64,000 bases of DNA from Streptococcus oricebi (GCF_017883985.1 NZ_PRDG01000001.1:385771-449770); one strand, 5' to 3'; positions 1-8,984 are shown, counted from the stretch's first letter. The notes: a model not told the origin generated them from the sequence alone. Translations and numbers: made by a program.

Positions 1-423
1 GGAGGCTAGAGTCGCCCCTTCTTCTCCCTGCCGCGCGACATAGATAAGGTCTTCGTCCTTTAACTTCTGGGCTAAATTAACCGAGCGTGAATCGGCATCA
101 TCGGTCAAACCACCAGCCTTTTCCAAGGCATCGTGCAGGCGACTTTGACTGGCTAGCTGATAAACTCCCGGTCTTTTAACAGCCCCTTTGACATCAACGG
201 TAATGGTAGCCGACTCTGAACTGGTCTGGCTGGCTTCCTTTTTGCTTTCTTGAGGTAAAGAAGAGGAAGACTTGCTAGTTCTTTCCTCTAACAATTCTTG
301 CAGATTAGAGGTCTGACTGGGCTGACTCTGGCTCCAAAAAAGATAGAGGCCCAGAAAGAATAGCCCCGCAAAAAGCAAGGGGAGCCGGTAGTTTTTTAAC
401 TTTTTGATCATTTCTTCTAGCAT
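1..423 (-). CDS. comEA: Competence DNA-uptake protein ComEA, 3' part beyond window
   Basis: Partial gene: the start and first 141 codons are inside and the rest runs off the left edge. Translation shows a short cytoplasmic start, one membrane segment at residues 14-30, a Ser/Gln/Glu-rich linker, then an SLBB-type domain from about residue 74 (VDVKGAVKRPGVY). That is the layout of Gram-positive ComEA, the membrane-anchored receptor that binds transforming DNA; the C-terminal helix-hairpin-helix domain is not visible. The ATG at 423-421 is preceded by AAAGGAG. A perfect cin-box (443-450) upstream indicates ComX-dependent, competence-only transcription. Identification is firm. Confidence 0.9.
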   Translation of the reverse strand, partial: MLEEMIKKLKNYRLPLLFAGLFFLGLYLFWSQSQPSQTSNLQELLEERTSKSSSSLPQESKKEASQTSSESATITVDVKGAVKRPGVYQLASQSRLHDALEKAGGLTDDADSRSVNLAQKLKDEDLIYVARQGEEGATLAS

Positions 424-442
424 GATTTCTCCTTTATCTAAC

Positions 443-450
443 TATTCGTA
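443..450 (-). promoter_or_regulatory. cin-box (ComX/SigX -10 element) of comEA
   Basis: The minus strand reads TACGAATA, the streptococcal cin-box recognised by the competence sigma factor ComX, 20 bases before the comEA start codon and upstream of its ribosome binding site. Spacing and neighbour fit a late competence promoter. Confidence 0.85.
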
Positions 451-650
451 AAAGAGACGGAAAATAAAGAAAAAAAGCCCAAAAATATGACTTAAAACTG
501 ATAACTACTGGACCTTATGGCTGGACCCTTGCTAAGTTTCTTCTTTTTTGGTCTAGACCAGCTCTGGCAGCCTTCGGACTCCCTTATACAAAAAAAGAAT
601 GGTTGGGTCGTCCTTCTGTCAGAAAGACTTCCCGCCCATTTCTTGCTGGC

Positions 651-1391
651 TTATTTCCGGTGCTTGTCTGGATCCCAGACAAAGCTAGCCAAAAAGCTAA
701 AAATAAAGGTTAAGAGACCCAGGATAATTGCTGGAATAAAGGCCAGGGCCCGCAAAATACGCCAAAAAATATTGCTCTTTTGTCCCTTTTGATAGGGAAG
801 GAGCTCCGCATCCAGGCGGTCAAATTCAGCCTGAATCCGCCTAGCCACTTCCTCTACACCCTGATCGTTCATACGCTTGATGTCTGAAATATCAATGGGG
901 TTGCCAAAGTTCATATCGACTCGCTCCCCTGCGGCCAAGCCCTTTAAAGACATGGGACCGGCATAAACAGCTGGCATAATCCTGACCTTAGCCATCTTAG
1001 CAATGACTGCAACCCCGCCCTTGACATCGGTCGAATGCCGGCTACCACTCGGAAACATAATCAAGGACCGCTGGCTGGTTTTTAGCATTTTGACTGGATA
1101 TTTGATGGCTGAGGCATCTGGGTGCTCCCGGTCAATAGGAAAGGCTCCACACATACGAATCCACCAACCAAAGACCCGATTCTTAAACAATTCCTTTTTG
1201 GCCATAAAAATAAACTGCTTGGGTTTGGTTGCAAAGGCCATATAAACCGGATCCCACCAGGTTCGGTGAGGGGCTACCAGGATATAATTTTCCTCCTTAG
1301 CCGGTATCTTTTCCTTGTTATGGTAGTGGGCATTGCCATTGAGGGCCCACAAGATAAAGACGACCAAGCCCCGCAGATAGGTATAAAACAT
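651..1391 (-). CDS. plsC: 1-acyl-sn-glycerol-3-phosphate acyltransferase (PlsC family)
   Basis: Acylates lysophosphatidic acid to phosphatidic acid at the membrane. The HX4D catalytic motif is HRTWWD at about residues 42-47 and the substrate-binding block is FPSGSR at 113-118 (FPEGTR in many homologues). A hydrophobic C-terminal segment lies at about 215-240. I use the ATG at 1391 (MFYTYLRG..., 246 aa): it has AAAGGAG at proper spacing, while an in-frame start 32 codons upstream does not. PlsC next to comEA is a known streptococcal arrangement. A gap of about 230 bases without a clear gene separates it from comEA. Confidence 0.88.
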   Translation of the reverse strand: MFYTYLRGLVVFILWALNGNAHYHNKEKIPAKEENYILVAPHRTWWDPVYMAFATKPKQFIFMAKKELFKNRVFGWWIRMCGAFPIDREHPDASAIKYPVKMLKTSQRSLIMFPSGSRHSTDVKGGVAVIAKMAKVRIMPAVYAGPMSLKGLAAGERVDMNFGNPIDISDIKRMNDQGVEEVARRIQAEFDRLDAELLPYQKGQKSNIFWRILRALAFIPAIILGLLTFIFSFLASFVWDPDKHRK

Positions 1392-1576
1392 AAAAGTCTC
1401 CTTTAGATTTAAACAAAAATCAGATAAGCCAGGACCTAACCTAGTAAACAGGTTACCCAAATAAAGACTCATCTTTCTGCCTTCCATTATACCCTATCCC
1501 TTCTGAGTCTGCAATCTTTTTCAGCTTCTTGCCAGTCAAAAGACGACTTCCATTAGATATTTTGGCTAAAAAATGA

Positions 1577-1582
1577 TATGAT
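1577..1582 (+). promoter_or_regulatory. Extended -10 promoter of the P-type ATPase gene
   Basis: TGATATGAT (TG plus TATGAT) lies only six bases before the ATG at 1589, with no convincing -35 and no Shine-Dalgarno. Transcription would begin at or within a base or two of the start codon, giving a leaderless mRNA. Confidence 0.6.
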
Positions 1583-1588
1583 AACGAC

Positions 1589-3961
1589 ATGGAAAGAAAG
1601 AAACAATTAACCGGCCTGACCCAGACCCAGGTCGCTGAAAAAGTGGCCCAAGGCCAAACCAACCATTTCACTGCTAAGACTAGCTCTAGTAATTGGGAAA
1701 TTGTCAAAAGAAATGTCTTTACCCTCTTTAATGCCCTCAACTTCCTGATTGCCTTAGCTTTGGCTGCTGTCCAGGCCTGGAGCAATATGGTCTTTTTTGC
1801 TGTGATTTCCTTTAATGCCATCACTGGAATCATCACCGAGCTTCGTGCCAAGCGCATGATTGACAAGCTCAATCTGATGACCAAAGAAAAAGTGACCGTT
1901 ATCCGCGAGGGCCAAAAAGAAATGATTGATCCAGAGGATATTGTCCTGGGAGATTTGGTCCAGCTAACCGCCGGGGAGCAAATTCCTAGCGATGCCCTGG
2001 TCTTGGAGGGCTTTGCCGAGGCTAATGAAGCCATGCTAACGGGGGAGAGCGACTTGGTCCTTAAGGAAGAAGGGGACGCCCTCCTATCAGGAAGCTTTTT
2101 GGCTAGCGGGCAGGTTCTAGCCCAGGTGACCCATGTCGCAGCTGACAATTACGCAGCCAAGCTTATGTTAGAGGCCAAGACACTCAAGGGAATCAATTCT
2201 CGCATTTTAGAGTCCTTGAATAAGATTGCCGGCTTTACCGGAAAAATCATTATCCCTTGTGGTCTGGCCCTCTTCTTTGAGGCCCTCCTCATCAAACAGC
2301 TCCCAATCAAGGCTTCTGTCGTCACCTCATCGACTGCCCTTTTGGGCATGCTGCCCAAGGGAATTGCTCTCTTGACCATTACCTCACTCTTGACTGCTGT
2401 TATCAAACTGGGAATGCGTAAGGTCCTGGTCCAAGAGATGTACTCCGTTGAAACCCTAGCCCATGTAGACACCCTCTGCTTAGATAAGACAGGAACCATC
2501 ACCGAGGGCAAGATGACAGTTGAGCAGGTCTATCCCTTGACGAGCGACTATACTCCAGAAGAAATCGCTCATATCCTGGCCAATTACATGGGGGCTAGTG
2601 AGGATAGCAATCCAACTGCCCAAGCCATTCGGAAAAAATTCCCAGCCCCTCAAAATCAGCTTGAAACAGCTAATATCATTCCCTTTTCTAGCGATCGGAA
2701 ATGGGGCGCCATGGAAATGGCCGGTTTAGGAACCATCTTTTTAGGAGCACCAGAAATCCTCTCCAAGGAAGCAATTGCCGAGCTAGACCAGGCTCAGGAG
2801 CGAGGCTCCCGAACCCTGGCCCTGGCCCAAAGTCCAGCCAAGCTGGATCACCAGCACATGACCCTACCAGGAGAAATTCACCTACTGGCCCTCCTAGAAA
2901 TCACCGACCCTATTCGTCAAGGGGCAGCCGCTACCCTGGAATACCTCCGTTCTCAAGATGTTGACTTAAAGATTATCTCTGGGGACAATCCCATTACCGT
3001 ATCAAACATTGCAGCCAAGGCTGGCTTTAAGGACTATGCCAGCTATGTGGACTGCTCTGGTCTAGCTGACTCAGAGCTAGAAAGACTAACCCTGGAAACA
3101 GCCATCTTTGGTCGAGTATCCCCCCATCAAAAGAAATTGATTATCCAAACCTTGAAAAAGGCCGGCCATACAACTGCTATGACCGGAGACGGGGTCAACG
3201 ATATTCTAGCCCTGCGGGAAGCCGACTGCTCCATTGTCATGGCCGAAGGAGATCCTGCAACCCGGCAAATTGCTAATCTAGTCCTCTTAAATTCTGACTT
3301 TAATGATGTCCCAGAAATCCTCTTTGAAGGTCGGCGCGTGGTCAACAACATTGCCCGTATCGCTCCTATCTTTCTCATCAAGACAGTTTACTCCTTCATC
3401 CTGACCCTTATCTGTATCGCTAGTATAGTCCTAGGCCGTTCAGAATGGCTCCTGGTCTTTCCCTTTATCCCTATCCAAATCACCATTATTGACCAGTTCG
3501 TTGAGGGCTTCCCTCCCTTTGTTTTGACCTTTGAGCGCAACATCAAGCCGGTTGAGCCCCGCTTTCTTAAGAAGGCTATATTCAAGGCCCTACCTAGTGG
3601 AATCATGGTGGTCTTTGCGGCCCTCTTCGCCCGTATCTGGGGCTCTTATCATGGCTGGAGCGACCTAGATATTGCCACCCTTTCTTATTACTTACTAGGT
3701 TCTATCGGCTTCCTCTCTGTCCTCCGGGCCTGCCTCCCCCTTAATTTCTGGCGCTTCTTACTCATCCTCTGGTCTATCCTGGGCTTTGGCGCTACTGCCT
3801 TCTTCCTACAAAAACTATTAGAGATTTCTAGCCTCAATAGCCAGACCCTGCCAGTCTTTCTTATCCTGATTACTCTTTTCACCCTAGCCTTTGGTCTTAT
3901 CAGCCACTGGCAGGCAAAAAGAGAAGAGACAGCAAGAAACTCTAGTCAAAAAGAAGCCTAA
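1589..3961 (+). CDS. P-type (E1-E2) cation-transporting ATPase
   Basis: 790-residue integral membrane ion pump. It has the actuator TGES (about 151-154), the phosphorylation motif DKTGT with Asp at about 299, GDGVND (533-538) in the HAD domain, and multiple N- and C-terminal membrane helices. In the ion-pathway helix the usual PEGL is replaced by MLPKG (around residues 253-257), so the ion cannot be read off; Ca, Mn or Mg are possible. It is a single-gene transcript on the + strand between minus-strand plsC and a + strand methyltransferase. The start follows an extended -10 directly (leaderless candidate). The family assignment is certain, the substrate is not. Confidence 0.85.
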   Translation: MERKKQLTGLTQTQVAEKVAQGQTNHFTAKTSSSNWEIVKRNVFTLFNALNFLIALALAAVQAWSNMVFFAVISFNAITGIITELRAKRMIDKLNLMTKEKVTVIREGQKEMIDPEDIVLGDLVQLTAGEQIPSDALVLEGFAEANEAMLTGESDLVLKEEGDALLSGSFLASGQVLAQVTHVAADNYAAKLMLEAKTLKGINSRILESLNKIAGFTGKIIIPCGLALFFEALLIKQLPIKASVVTSSTALLGMLPKGIALLTITSLLTAVIKLGMRKVLVQEMYSVETLAHVDTLCLDKTGTITEGKMTVEQVYPLTSDYTPEEIAHILANYMGASEDSNPTAQAIRKKFPAPQNQLETANIIPFSSDRKWGAMEMAGLGTIFLGAPEILSKEAIAELDQAQERGSRTLALAQSPAKLDHQHMTLPGEIHLLALLEITDPIRQGAAATLEYLRSQDVDLKIISGDNPITVSNIAAKAGFKDYASYVDCSGLADSELERLTLETAIFGRVSPHQKKLIIQTLKKAGHTTAMTGDGVNDILALREADCSIVMAEGDPATRQIANLVLLNSDFNDVPEILFEGRRVVNNIARIAPIFLIKTVYSFILTLICIASIVLGRSEWLLVFPFIPIQITIIDQFVEGFPPFVLTFERNIKPVEPRFLKKAIFKALPSGIMVVFAALFARIWGSYHGWSDLDIATLSYYLLGSIGFLSVLRACLPLNFWRFLLILWSILGFGATAFFLQKLLEISSLNSQTLPVFLILITLFTLAFGLISHWQAKREETARNSSQKEA

Positions 3962-4051
3962 AAGGAGCAAATGCCCCCTATTTCACAAGGAGAAAGCCGC
4001 TTCTCAAACTAGATTTATTTGAAAAGTGGGAAAATAAGTCCCAGATAAAGC

Positions 4052-4098
4052 AAAAGGCACGAAATTCTACGTATAGAAACGTTGATTTTCTGCCTTTT
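4052..4098 (+). terminator. Possible stem-loop terminator after the P-type ATPase
   Basis: Arms AAAAGGCA (4052-4059) and TGCCTTTT (4091-4098) with further imperfect pairing inside, 90 bases after the ATPase stop. The loop is long and the T-tract weak, so this is tentative. Confidence 0.4.
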
Positions 4099-4196
4099 CT
4101 TATGCCCTCAAACTAGGAAAAGAGTCTAAATCTGACTTTTTTCCAGCCTTTTTATAAAAACTGCGGGCAGCCTTGGCGATAGCTAGAAAAACATGC

Positions 4197-4202
4197 TATA
4201 AT
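4197..4202 (+). promoter_or_regulatory. Extended -10 promoter of the trmN6-like gene
   Basis: TGCTATAAT is a perfect extended -10 with six bases between it and the ATG at 4209. The geometry is identical to the promoter at 1577 and again there is no ribosome binding site, which predicts leaderless transcription. Confidence 0.65.
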
Positions 4203-4208
4203 AAGAGC

Positions 4209-4955
4209 ATGGAGCAAGTCAAATTACAAGCAGGCGAACGGTTGGACCAACTAGCCTCAAGTCAACTCAAAATCATTCAGAATCGAGAAGTCTTTAGCTA
4301 TTCCGTCGATAGCCTTCTTTTGGCGCGCTTTCCCAAACTTCCCCAAAAGGGACTGATTGTCGACCTCTGTGCGGGCAATGGGGCAGTAGGCCTCTTTGCC
4401 TCTACTAGAACGACTGCACAGATTATTGGAGTAGAACTCCAGGAGCGGCTAGCTGACATGGCCCAACGCTCCATTATCTTAAATGGCCTGGATAAGCAGA
4501 TTAGAATGATTCAGGACGACCTCAAAAACCTGCCCCAGTATCTGCCTGGAAGTAGGGTAGATGTCATGCTTTGCAATCCTCCTTACTTTAAGGTCAGCGA
4601 AAGCTCTAATAAAAATCAAAGTCCCTATTATCTCTTGGCCCGCCATGAGATTGCCACTAATCTGGGCCAAATCTGCCGGACAGCCCAGCAGACGCTAAAG
4701 TCTAATGGCCGGCTCGTTATGGTCCACCGTCCAGATAGATTTTTGGATATCCTAGAAACCATGAAAAGCTACAAGCTCGCTCCCAAACGCCTCCAATTTG
4801 TCTACCCCAAGCTGGGCAAGGAGGCCAACATGCTTTTGATTGAGGCGATTAAGGACGGCTCTGCCGACGGCTTCAAGGTCCTACCCCCGCTCTTTATCCA
4901 TGAAGCAGACGGAAGCTATAGCCCAGAAATTCATCAACTCTACTATGGAAAATAA
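4209..4955 (+). CDS. TrmN6/YabB-like N6-adenine methyltransferase (tRNA1(Val) A37 family)
   Basis: SAM-dependent methyltransferase of 248 aa. Motif I is [11 protein letters not shown] and the N6-adenine catalytic motif is NPPY at about residues 123-126. Full-length similarity is to the YabB/TrmN6 group that methylates A37 of tRNA-Val. I start at the ATG at 4209 (MEQVKLQ): the in-frame ATG 36 bases upstream would lie before the promoter. It overlaps the GIY-YIG gene by 11 bases, so the two are translationally coupled; the same pairing is common in Gram-positives. Confidence 0.85.
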   Translation: MEQVKLQAGERLDQLASSQLKIIQNREVFSYSVDSLLLARFPKLPQKGLIVDLCAGNGAVGLFASTRTTAQIIGVELQERLADMAQRSIILNGLDKQIRMIQDDLKNLPQYLPGSRVDVMLCNPPYFKVSESSNKNQSPYYLLARHEIATNLGQICRTAQQTLKSNGRLVMVHRPDRFLDILETMKSYKLAPKRLQFVYPKLGKEANMLLIEAIKDGSADGFKVLPPLFIHEADGSYSPEIHQLYYGK

Positions 4956-5208
4956 GGCCTATATGTATGTCCTGGAATGCCGGGACGGAAGCCTTTATAC
5001 AGGCTACACCACCGATTTAGACAAACGCCTAGCCACCCACAACTCCGGCAAAGGAGCTAAATACACCCGGGCTAGATTGCCAGTCAAGCTCATCTACCAG
5101 GAGGGCTATCCGACCAAGGAAGCCGCCATGTCCGCCGAGGCCCTCTTTAAGAAAAAAAAGCGGTCAGAAAAATTAGCTTTTCTCAAGGAAAGGAAAAATC
5201 ATGGATAG
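4945..5208 (+). CDS. GIY-YIG domain protein (YazA/UPF0213 family)
   Basis: Small 87-aa single-domain GIY-YIG protein. It has YVLE followed by YTGYT at about residues 18-22, the form of the motif found in the YazA family. The basic C-terminus (KKKKRSEKL) suits nucleic-acid contact. Cellular function is not established for this family. The start ATG at 4945 overlaps the end of the methyltransferase, and its stop overlaps the next gene by 8 bases, so three genes form one coupled unit. Confidence 0.85.
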   Translation: MENKAYMYVLECRDGSLYTGYTTDLDKRLATHNSGKGAKYTRARLPVKLIYQEGYPTKEAAMSAEALFKKKKRSEKLAFLKERKNHG

Positions 5209-6058
5209 AATCAACTTCACAGGGTCTTTTCATAGTATCGATATTGCCCCAAGCAGTCAACTAGAGATTGGAGAGGGTGTGACTTTTAAATCCTTTACTA
5301 GTCTTGAAGTGGCTGGTGGGGCCTCGCTAAACCTGGGCAAGCGGGTCTTTTTTAATGACCACTGCACCCTGCGCTGTATGCATAAGATAGAAATCGGCAA
5401 GGATACCATGTTTGGTGATGGTGTCCGCCTCTTTGACCATAATCATCGCTATTCTAACTACCATATCGAAAAGATTGCCCATAATACTGCTCCCATTAGC
5501 ATCGGGAAAGACTGTTGGATTGGAGCCAATAGTGTCATCTTAGCGGGAGTGACTATCGGGGATAATGTCGTGATTGGGGCTAACTCCCTTATCTATCGGG
5601 ATATTCCTAGTAACTCTATTGTCATGAGCCGGGAGGACCTGATCATCAAGGAACGACCTCAAGCCACATACCACGCCTTCACCCTGACGGCCTCTGATAC
5701 TCTGGAACATTTGGCCTATCTGGCCCAAGAACTTCCCAATCTAGAATTTCACATTGCAGCCAAGACCAGTATCTCTCCCTATTTGGAAAGCTTTGAGCGC
5801 TTTCCAAATATCACCCTCCATACCAATATCCACCAGGAAGACATTATTGAAGACCTACTGGACCAGGCTGATATCTACCTGGACATCAATCACTGGGGTG
5901 AGGTCGATCAAATCGTCGAGCGGGCCCTGGCTGCCCGTAAGCCTGTTTTCACCTTTGAGGGACTAGCCCATCAAAGCAGTTCAGAACAGGAAGTCTTTCC
6001 CCAGAGTCAGCCTGAGAAAATGCTGGCAGCCATCAAGCGCCATCTGAATAAGCTTTAA
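5201..6058 (+). CDS. Hexapeptide-repeat acyltransferase fused to a C-terminal glycosyltransferase-like domain
   Basis: 285 aa. Residues 1 to about 150 form a left-handed beta-helix O-acetyltransferase: hexapeptide repeats (for example [27 protein letters not shown]) and a DHNH-containing loop at about 76-80. Residues 155-285 do not belong to that fold. They include [18 protein letters not shown] and [11 protein letters not shown], which to my reading resemble the C-terminal half of streptococcal GT-B glycosyltransferases. A single protein acetylating or docking on a glycan is an inference. It is the last gene of the coupled trio and its start sits inside the GIY-YIG gene. Confidence 0.7.
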   Translation: MDRINFTGSFHSIDIAPSSQLEIGEGVTFKSFTSLEVAGGASLNLGKRVFFNDHCTLRCMHKIEIGKDTMFGDGVRLFDHNHRYSNYHIEKIAHNTAPISIGKDCWIGANSVILAGVTIGDNVVIGANSLIYRDIPSNSIVMSREDLIIKERPQATYHAFTLTASDTLEHLAYLAQELPNLEFHIAAKTSISPYLESFERFPNITLHTNIHQEDIIEDLLDQADIYLDINHWGEVDQIVERALAARKPVFTFEGLAHQSSSEQEVFPQSQPEKMLAAIKRHLNKL

Positions 6059-6369
6059 TTTTTTAGCATCAGCTGGCTGCTTTTTTATTTTTTTCTATGG
6101 CCGACTTGTTTGTTTTGTCCTTATTTTATTATATAACAACAGTCAAATTTTATCCCTAATTAAGTCTTTCTTTTTTATAGGAAAATGTTTGATTTTATAT
6201 TTATTTTGTTGCTTTTATATCTAACTGTCTCTTGCCATGTATATTTTTGCTCAAAGATTATCAATTTCTGACTGGCCCAGCTAGCTGAATCCCAAGGACA
6301 AAGCCAGCCCTTCTTTCTCAAAAGAAAGAGCCAGAAATCCGCAAGGCTAAGGGCTTAGGCTTAAAGCAT
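6059..6369. other. AT-rich intergenic stretch without a recognisable gene
   Basis: It follows the acyltransferase stop. A weak AGCA/TGCT hairpin with a T-rich tail near 6066-6090 may end that transcript. The rest is A/T-rich with short degenerate repeats and no open frame that has a ribosome binding site. Confidence 0.6.
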
Positions 6370-6406
6370 GAAAAAGCAAGCAATCCAGACGATTGCTTGC
6401 TTTTTC
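6370..6406. terminator. Bidirectional intrinsic terminator between convergent genes
   Basis: Perfect 16-bp stem (6370-6385 with 6391-6406) around the five-base loop CAGAC, flanked by A-run and T-run, so it can work on both strands. It ends the deoR gene (stop at 6409) and blocks read-through from the left. Confidence 0.93.
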
Positions 6407-6408
6407 TT

Positions 6409-7155
6409 CTATAGAATCTTAGTGTATTGGCTATACTTGTCTTTCAAGTCTGGTGAGATTTTATCATCGGTCACTACAGCGTCTAACTCATTTAGCTGAT
6501 AGAAGCTGTAAAATGAATAGTTGTCAAATTTACTGCTATCAGCCAGGATATATTTCTCGATAGCATTATTAAGAATAATGGCATTGCCATTGCCCTCTTC
6601 CTCATTAGAGGTTGTGATGTTCAAATCATTGATACCATTAGCTCCGATAAAGGCCTTGGAAACCTTAATTTCCTTGAGAAGACGGTTGGCAAACTGGCCA
6701 ACAAAGGTTTGGCTCTTGCTATGGTAACGCCCCCCTACCAAAATCAAGTCGATATTTTGATTGTCCTTAAAGCGCTCAAAAATCGGTAGGGAATTGGTGA
6801 CGATACTAATACTCTTCCCGTCCAGGTAGTCGGCCAGCAATTCGGTCGTTGTACCTGAACTTATAAAGACGGTGTCACCTGTGGCAATCAGCCTGGCTGC
6901 CTTTTTTGCAATGGCTCTTTTTTCATCAATATTGAGCATGGTTTTCTCAATATGACCTGCTTCACCCAGGCTATCTTTGACTTTCTTATGGGCTCCCCCA
7001 TGGACGCGAATCAGAAGACCTTGTTTCTCTAAATCAATCAAATCTCTACGAATGGTCATATCTGTAACGTCTAGCATGTCCTTAAGCTTTTTTACAGATA
7101 CCACACCATTATGTTCTAGCTCTTGTAATATGATTCTATGTCTTCCTTCTTTCAT
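6409..7155 (-). CDS. DeoR/GlpR-family transcriptional regulator
   Basis: 248 aa. The N-terminal winged helix-turn-helix (about 1-58) carries the family signature TIRRDLIDLE. The C-terminal DeoRC sugar-phosphate sensing domain (about 75-235) shows SSGTTTE and IGANGI. Such proteins repress sugar-use operons and are released by a phosphorylated sugar. It stands alone here with its own terminator and no adjacent sugar genes, so its target is elsewhere. The start has GGAG at good spacing (AAAGGAGAAACAATG). Confidence 0.88.
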   Translation of the reverse strand: MKEGRHRIILQELEHNGVVSVKKLKDMLDVTDMTIRRDLIDLEKQGLLIRVHGGAHKKVKDSLGEAGHIEKTMLNIDEKRAIAKKAARLIATGDTVFISSGTTTELLADYLDGKSISIVTNSLPIFERFKDNQNIDLILVGGRYHSKSQTFVGQFANRLLKEIKVSKAFIGANGINDLNITTSNEEEGNGNAIILNNAIEKYILADSSKFDNYSFYSFYQLNELDAVVTDDKISPDLKDKYSQYTKIL

Positions 7156-7357
7156 TGTTTCTCCTTTACGAATATTATTTAACCCCCCTTTTAAATCTAT
7201 TATACTACACTTTGAAAATTTTTAAAGTAAAAAATTAGACTAATTTCTGAATTTTGTAAACAAATGTTTGGATTTGTAATATTTCTGATTTATTACTAAA
7301 GGTTTTCTAAGTTTTATGGCCTAAAAAAGGCTCCTTGCTCCAAAACAGGGACTAGAA

Positions 7358-7383
7358 AGAGGCCGAAATCACTTTCGGTCTCT
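7358..7383 (-). terminator. Terminator-like hairpin after cshA
   Basis: An 11-bp stem with one G-U pair (AGAGGCCGAAA / TTTCGGTCTCT) and a four-base loop, just past the cshA stop. The T-tract on the minus strand is short (CTCTTTCT), so efficiency may be modest. Confidence 0.65.
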
Positions 7384-7390
7384 GACTTTC

Positions 7391-8947
7391 TTATTTATCG
7401 CCCTTGTTTCGAATGACAAAGCCGGTCTTTTTCTCACTAGAGGTGGTCAGGGGCTTTTTATGCTCCTTGCGGTAGCGTCTATCCTTATCAAAACGCTCAT
7501 TTTTAGAACGGCGCTTGAAGCCGCCAGCCTGGTCTCCTCTATTGCGATTATGGGAACTGCGGCTCCTACTGCTGCGGCCACCCTTTTGGCGATCGCCCTT
7601 GCCCACATACTTGAAGGGCAGAGGTTTTTCACGCGCAATCTCCACCTCAGGTAGAGAGTCTGGATCCTGCACCGTCAGACTTAAAATATAGAGGGCCAGC
7701 TCTTCTGGACTAAACTCAGCTGCCAGTTTTCGGGCATCCTTGCTGAACTTGTCAAAGTTCTTACGAACTTCTTCATTAGCAAAGTCACCTTCAATCTTTT
7801 TCAGAGCAACCTTTTTCTTGGCATGGAAGGCCTCTTCAGCAGTTGCCGGCTTCAAGCCCTTCATTCTCTTCTTGGTCAAGTCCTCGATAATCTTCAGGTA
7901 GCCCATCTCATTAGGTGAGACAAAGGTGATTGACTGACCTGATTTACCAGCTCGACCAGTCCGGCCAATCCGATGGACATAGCTTTCTGGATCCTGAGGA
8001 ATATCGTAGTTGTAGACATGGGTCACACCTGAAATATCCAGACCCCGAGCCGCCACATCTGTCGCCACTAGGACATTTAGATTCCCATTTTTAAAGTCTC
8101 TAAGGACCCGTAGGCGCTTGCCTTGATCCAAGTCTCCATGGATTCCCTCTGCTTTGAAACCACGAATTTTTAGACCCCGAGTCAATTCGTCCACCCGCCG
8201 CTTGGTCCGACCAAAGACAATGGCCAAGTCGGGCTGGTCCACATCCATGAGCCGAGTCATGGTATCAAATTTTTCCTGCTCCTTGATTCGGATATAGTAC
8301 TGGTCTACTAGTTCGGTAGTCAGCTCCTTAGCCGCAATCTTGACATGTTCAGGCTCTTTCATAAACTGCAGACCAATTCTCTTGATAGCATCAGGCATGG
8401 TTGCTGAAAAGAGAAGGGTCTGGCGCTCTTCAGGGACCCGGGCAATGATAGCCTCAATATCCTCCAAAAAGCCCATGTTGAGCATTTCGTCAGCCTCGTC
8501 TAAGATTAGAGTTTCTACCTCTTGCAGTTTCAGGGCCTTACGCTTGATTAGATCCAACAAACGACCAGGCGTTCCAACTACGATGTGGGCACCGGACTTT
8601 AGGGCCTTGATTTGCTTTTCAATGCTAGAACCACCATAGACCGAGCGGACCTTTACTCCCTTGCTCCGGCCGAAACGAAAGAGCTCTTCCTGGCTTTGGA
8701 CAGCCAACTCCCGCGTTGGGGCAACCACTAGGGCCTGAACTACTGGGCGACTGGTGTCGATTTTTTCCAGGGTTGGAAAGCCAAAGGCTGCTGTTTTACC
8801 AGTTCCCGTTTGGGCTTGACCAATCACATCCTGGCCAGCCATGGCCAAAGGAATGGTTTTTTCCTGGATAGGACTGGCTTCCACAAAGCCTGCTTTGTCA
8901 ATTTCTGCCAACAATTCGGCAGATAAATTTAATTCATTAAATTTCAT
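7391..8947 (-). CDS. cshA: DEAD-box ATP-dependent RNA helicase CshA
   Basis: 518 aa. All helicase motifs are present: Q-motif GFVEASPIQ, AQTGTGKT, PTRELAVQ, DEAD, SAT, ATDVAARGLD and HRIGRTGR. A basic Ser/Arg/Gly-rich tail (from about residue 450) is typical of CshA. It unwinds RNA in degradosome, ribosome-assembly and cold-growth roles. Start ATG 8947 follows AAGGAAG. Its leader (8961-9097) is unusually structured and ends in an intrinsic terminator right before the ribosome binding site, suggesting attenuation or autoregulation. Confidence 0.95.
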   Translation of the reverse strand: MKFNELNLSAELLAEIDKAGFVEASPIQEKTIPLAMAGQDVIGQAQTGTGKTAAFGFPTLEKIDTSRPVVQALVVAPTRELAVQSQEELFRFGRSKGVKVRSVYGGSSIEKQIKALKSGAHIVVGTPGRLLDLIKRKALKLQEVETLILDEADEMLNMGFLEDIEAIIARVPEERQTLLFSATMPDAIKRIGLQFMKEPEHVKIAAKELTTELVDQYYIRIKEQEKFDTMTRLMDVDQPDLAIVFGRTKRRVDELTRGLKIRGFKAEGIHGDLDQGKRLRVLRDFKNGNLNVLVATDVAARGLDISGVTHVYNYDIPQDPESYVHRIGRTGRAGKSGQSITFVSPNEMGYLKIIEDLTKKRMKGLKPATAEEAFHAKKKVALKKIEGDFANEEVRKNFDKFSKDARKLAAEFSPEELALYILSLTVQDPDSLPEVEIAREKPLPFKYVGKGDRQKGGRSSRSRSSHNRNRGDQAGGFKRRSKNERFDKDRRYRKEHKKPLTTSSEKKTGFVIRNKGDK

Positions 8948-8960
8948 TTTTCTTCCTTCT

Positions 8961-8984
8961 AAAAAGGTGGTGCGAAGCCACCTT
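8961..8984 (-). terminator. Intrinsic terminator in the cshA leader (attenuator candidate)
   Basis: On the minus strand AAGGTGG, a seven-base loop and CCACCTT are followed by TTTTT. The T-run ends only three bases before the cshA Shine-Dalgarno, so it lies inside the leader of cshA rather than after another gene. No other minus-strand gene ends here. Confidence 0.8.

Noticed and set aside
6097..6159. Short hydrophobic ORF (20 codons) after the acyltransferase
   Set aside because: No ribosome binding site (the preceding bases are T-rich), AT-rich filler sequence, no homology recognised.
7167..7174. TACGAATA on the + strand, a second cin-box
   Set aside because: The only gene nearby (deoR) is on the minus strand and starts to its left; nothing on the + strand follows within several kilobases, so it is probably chance.
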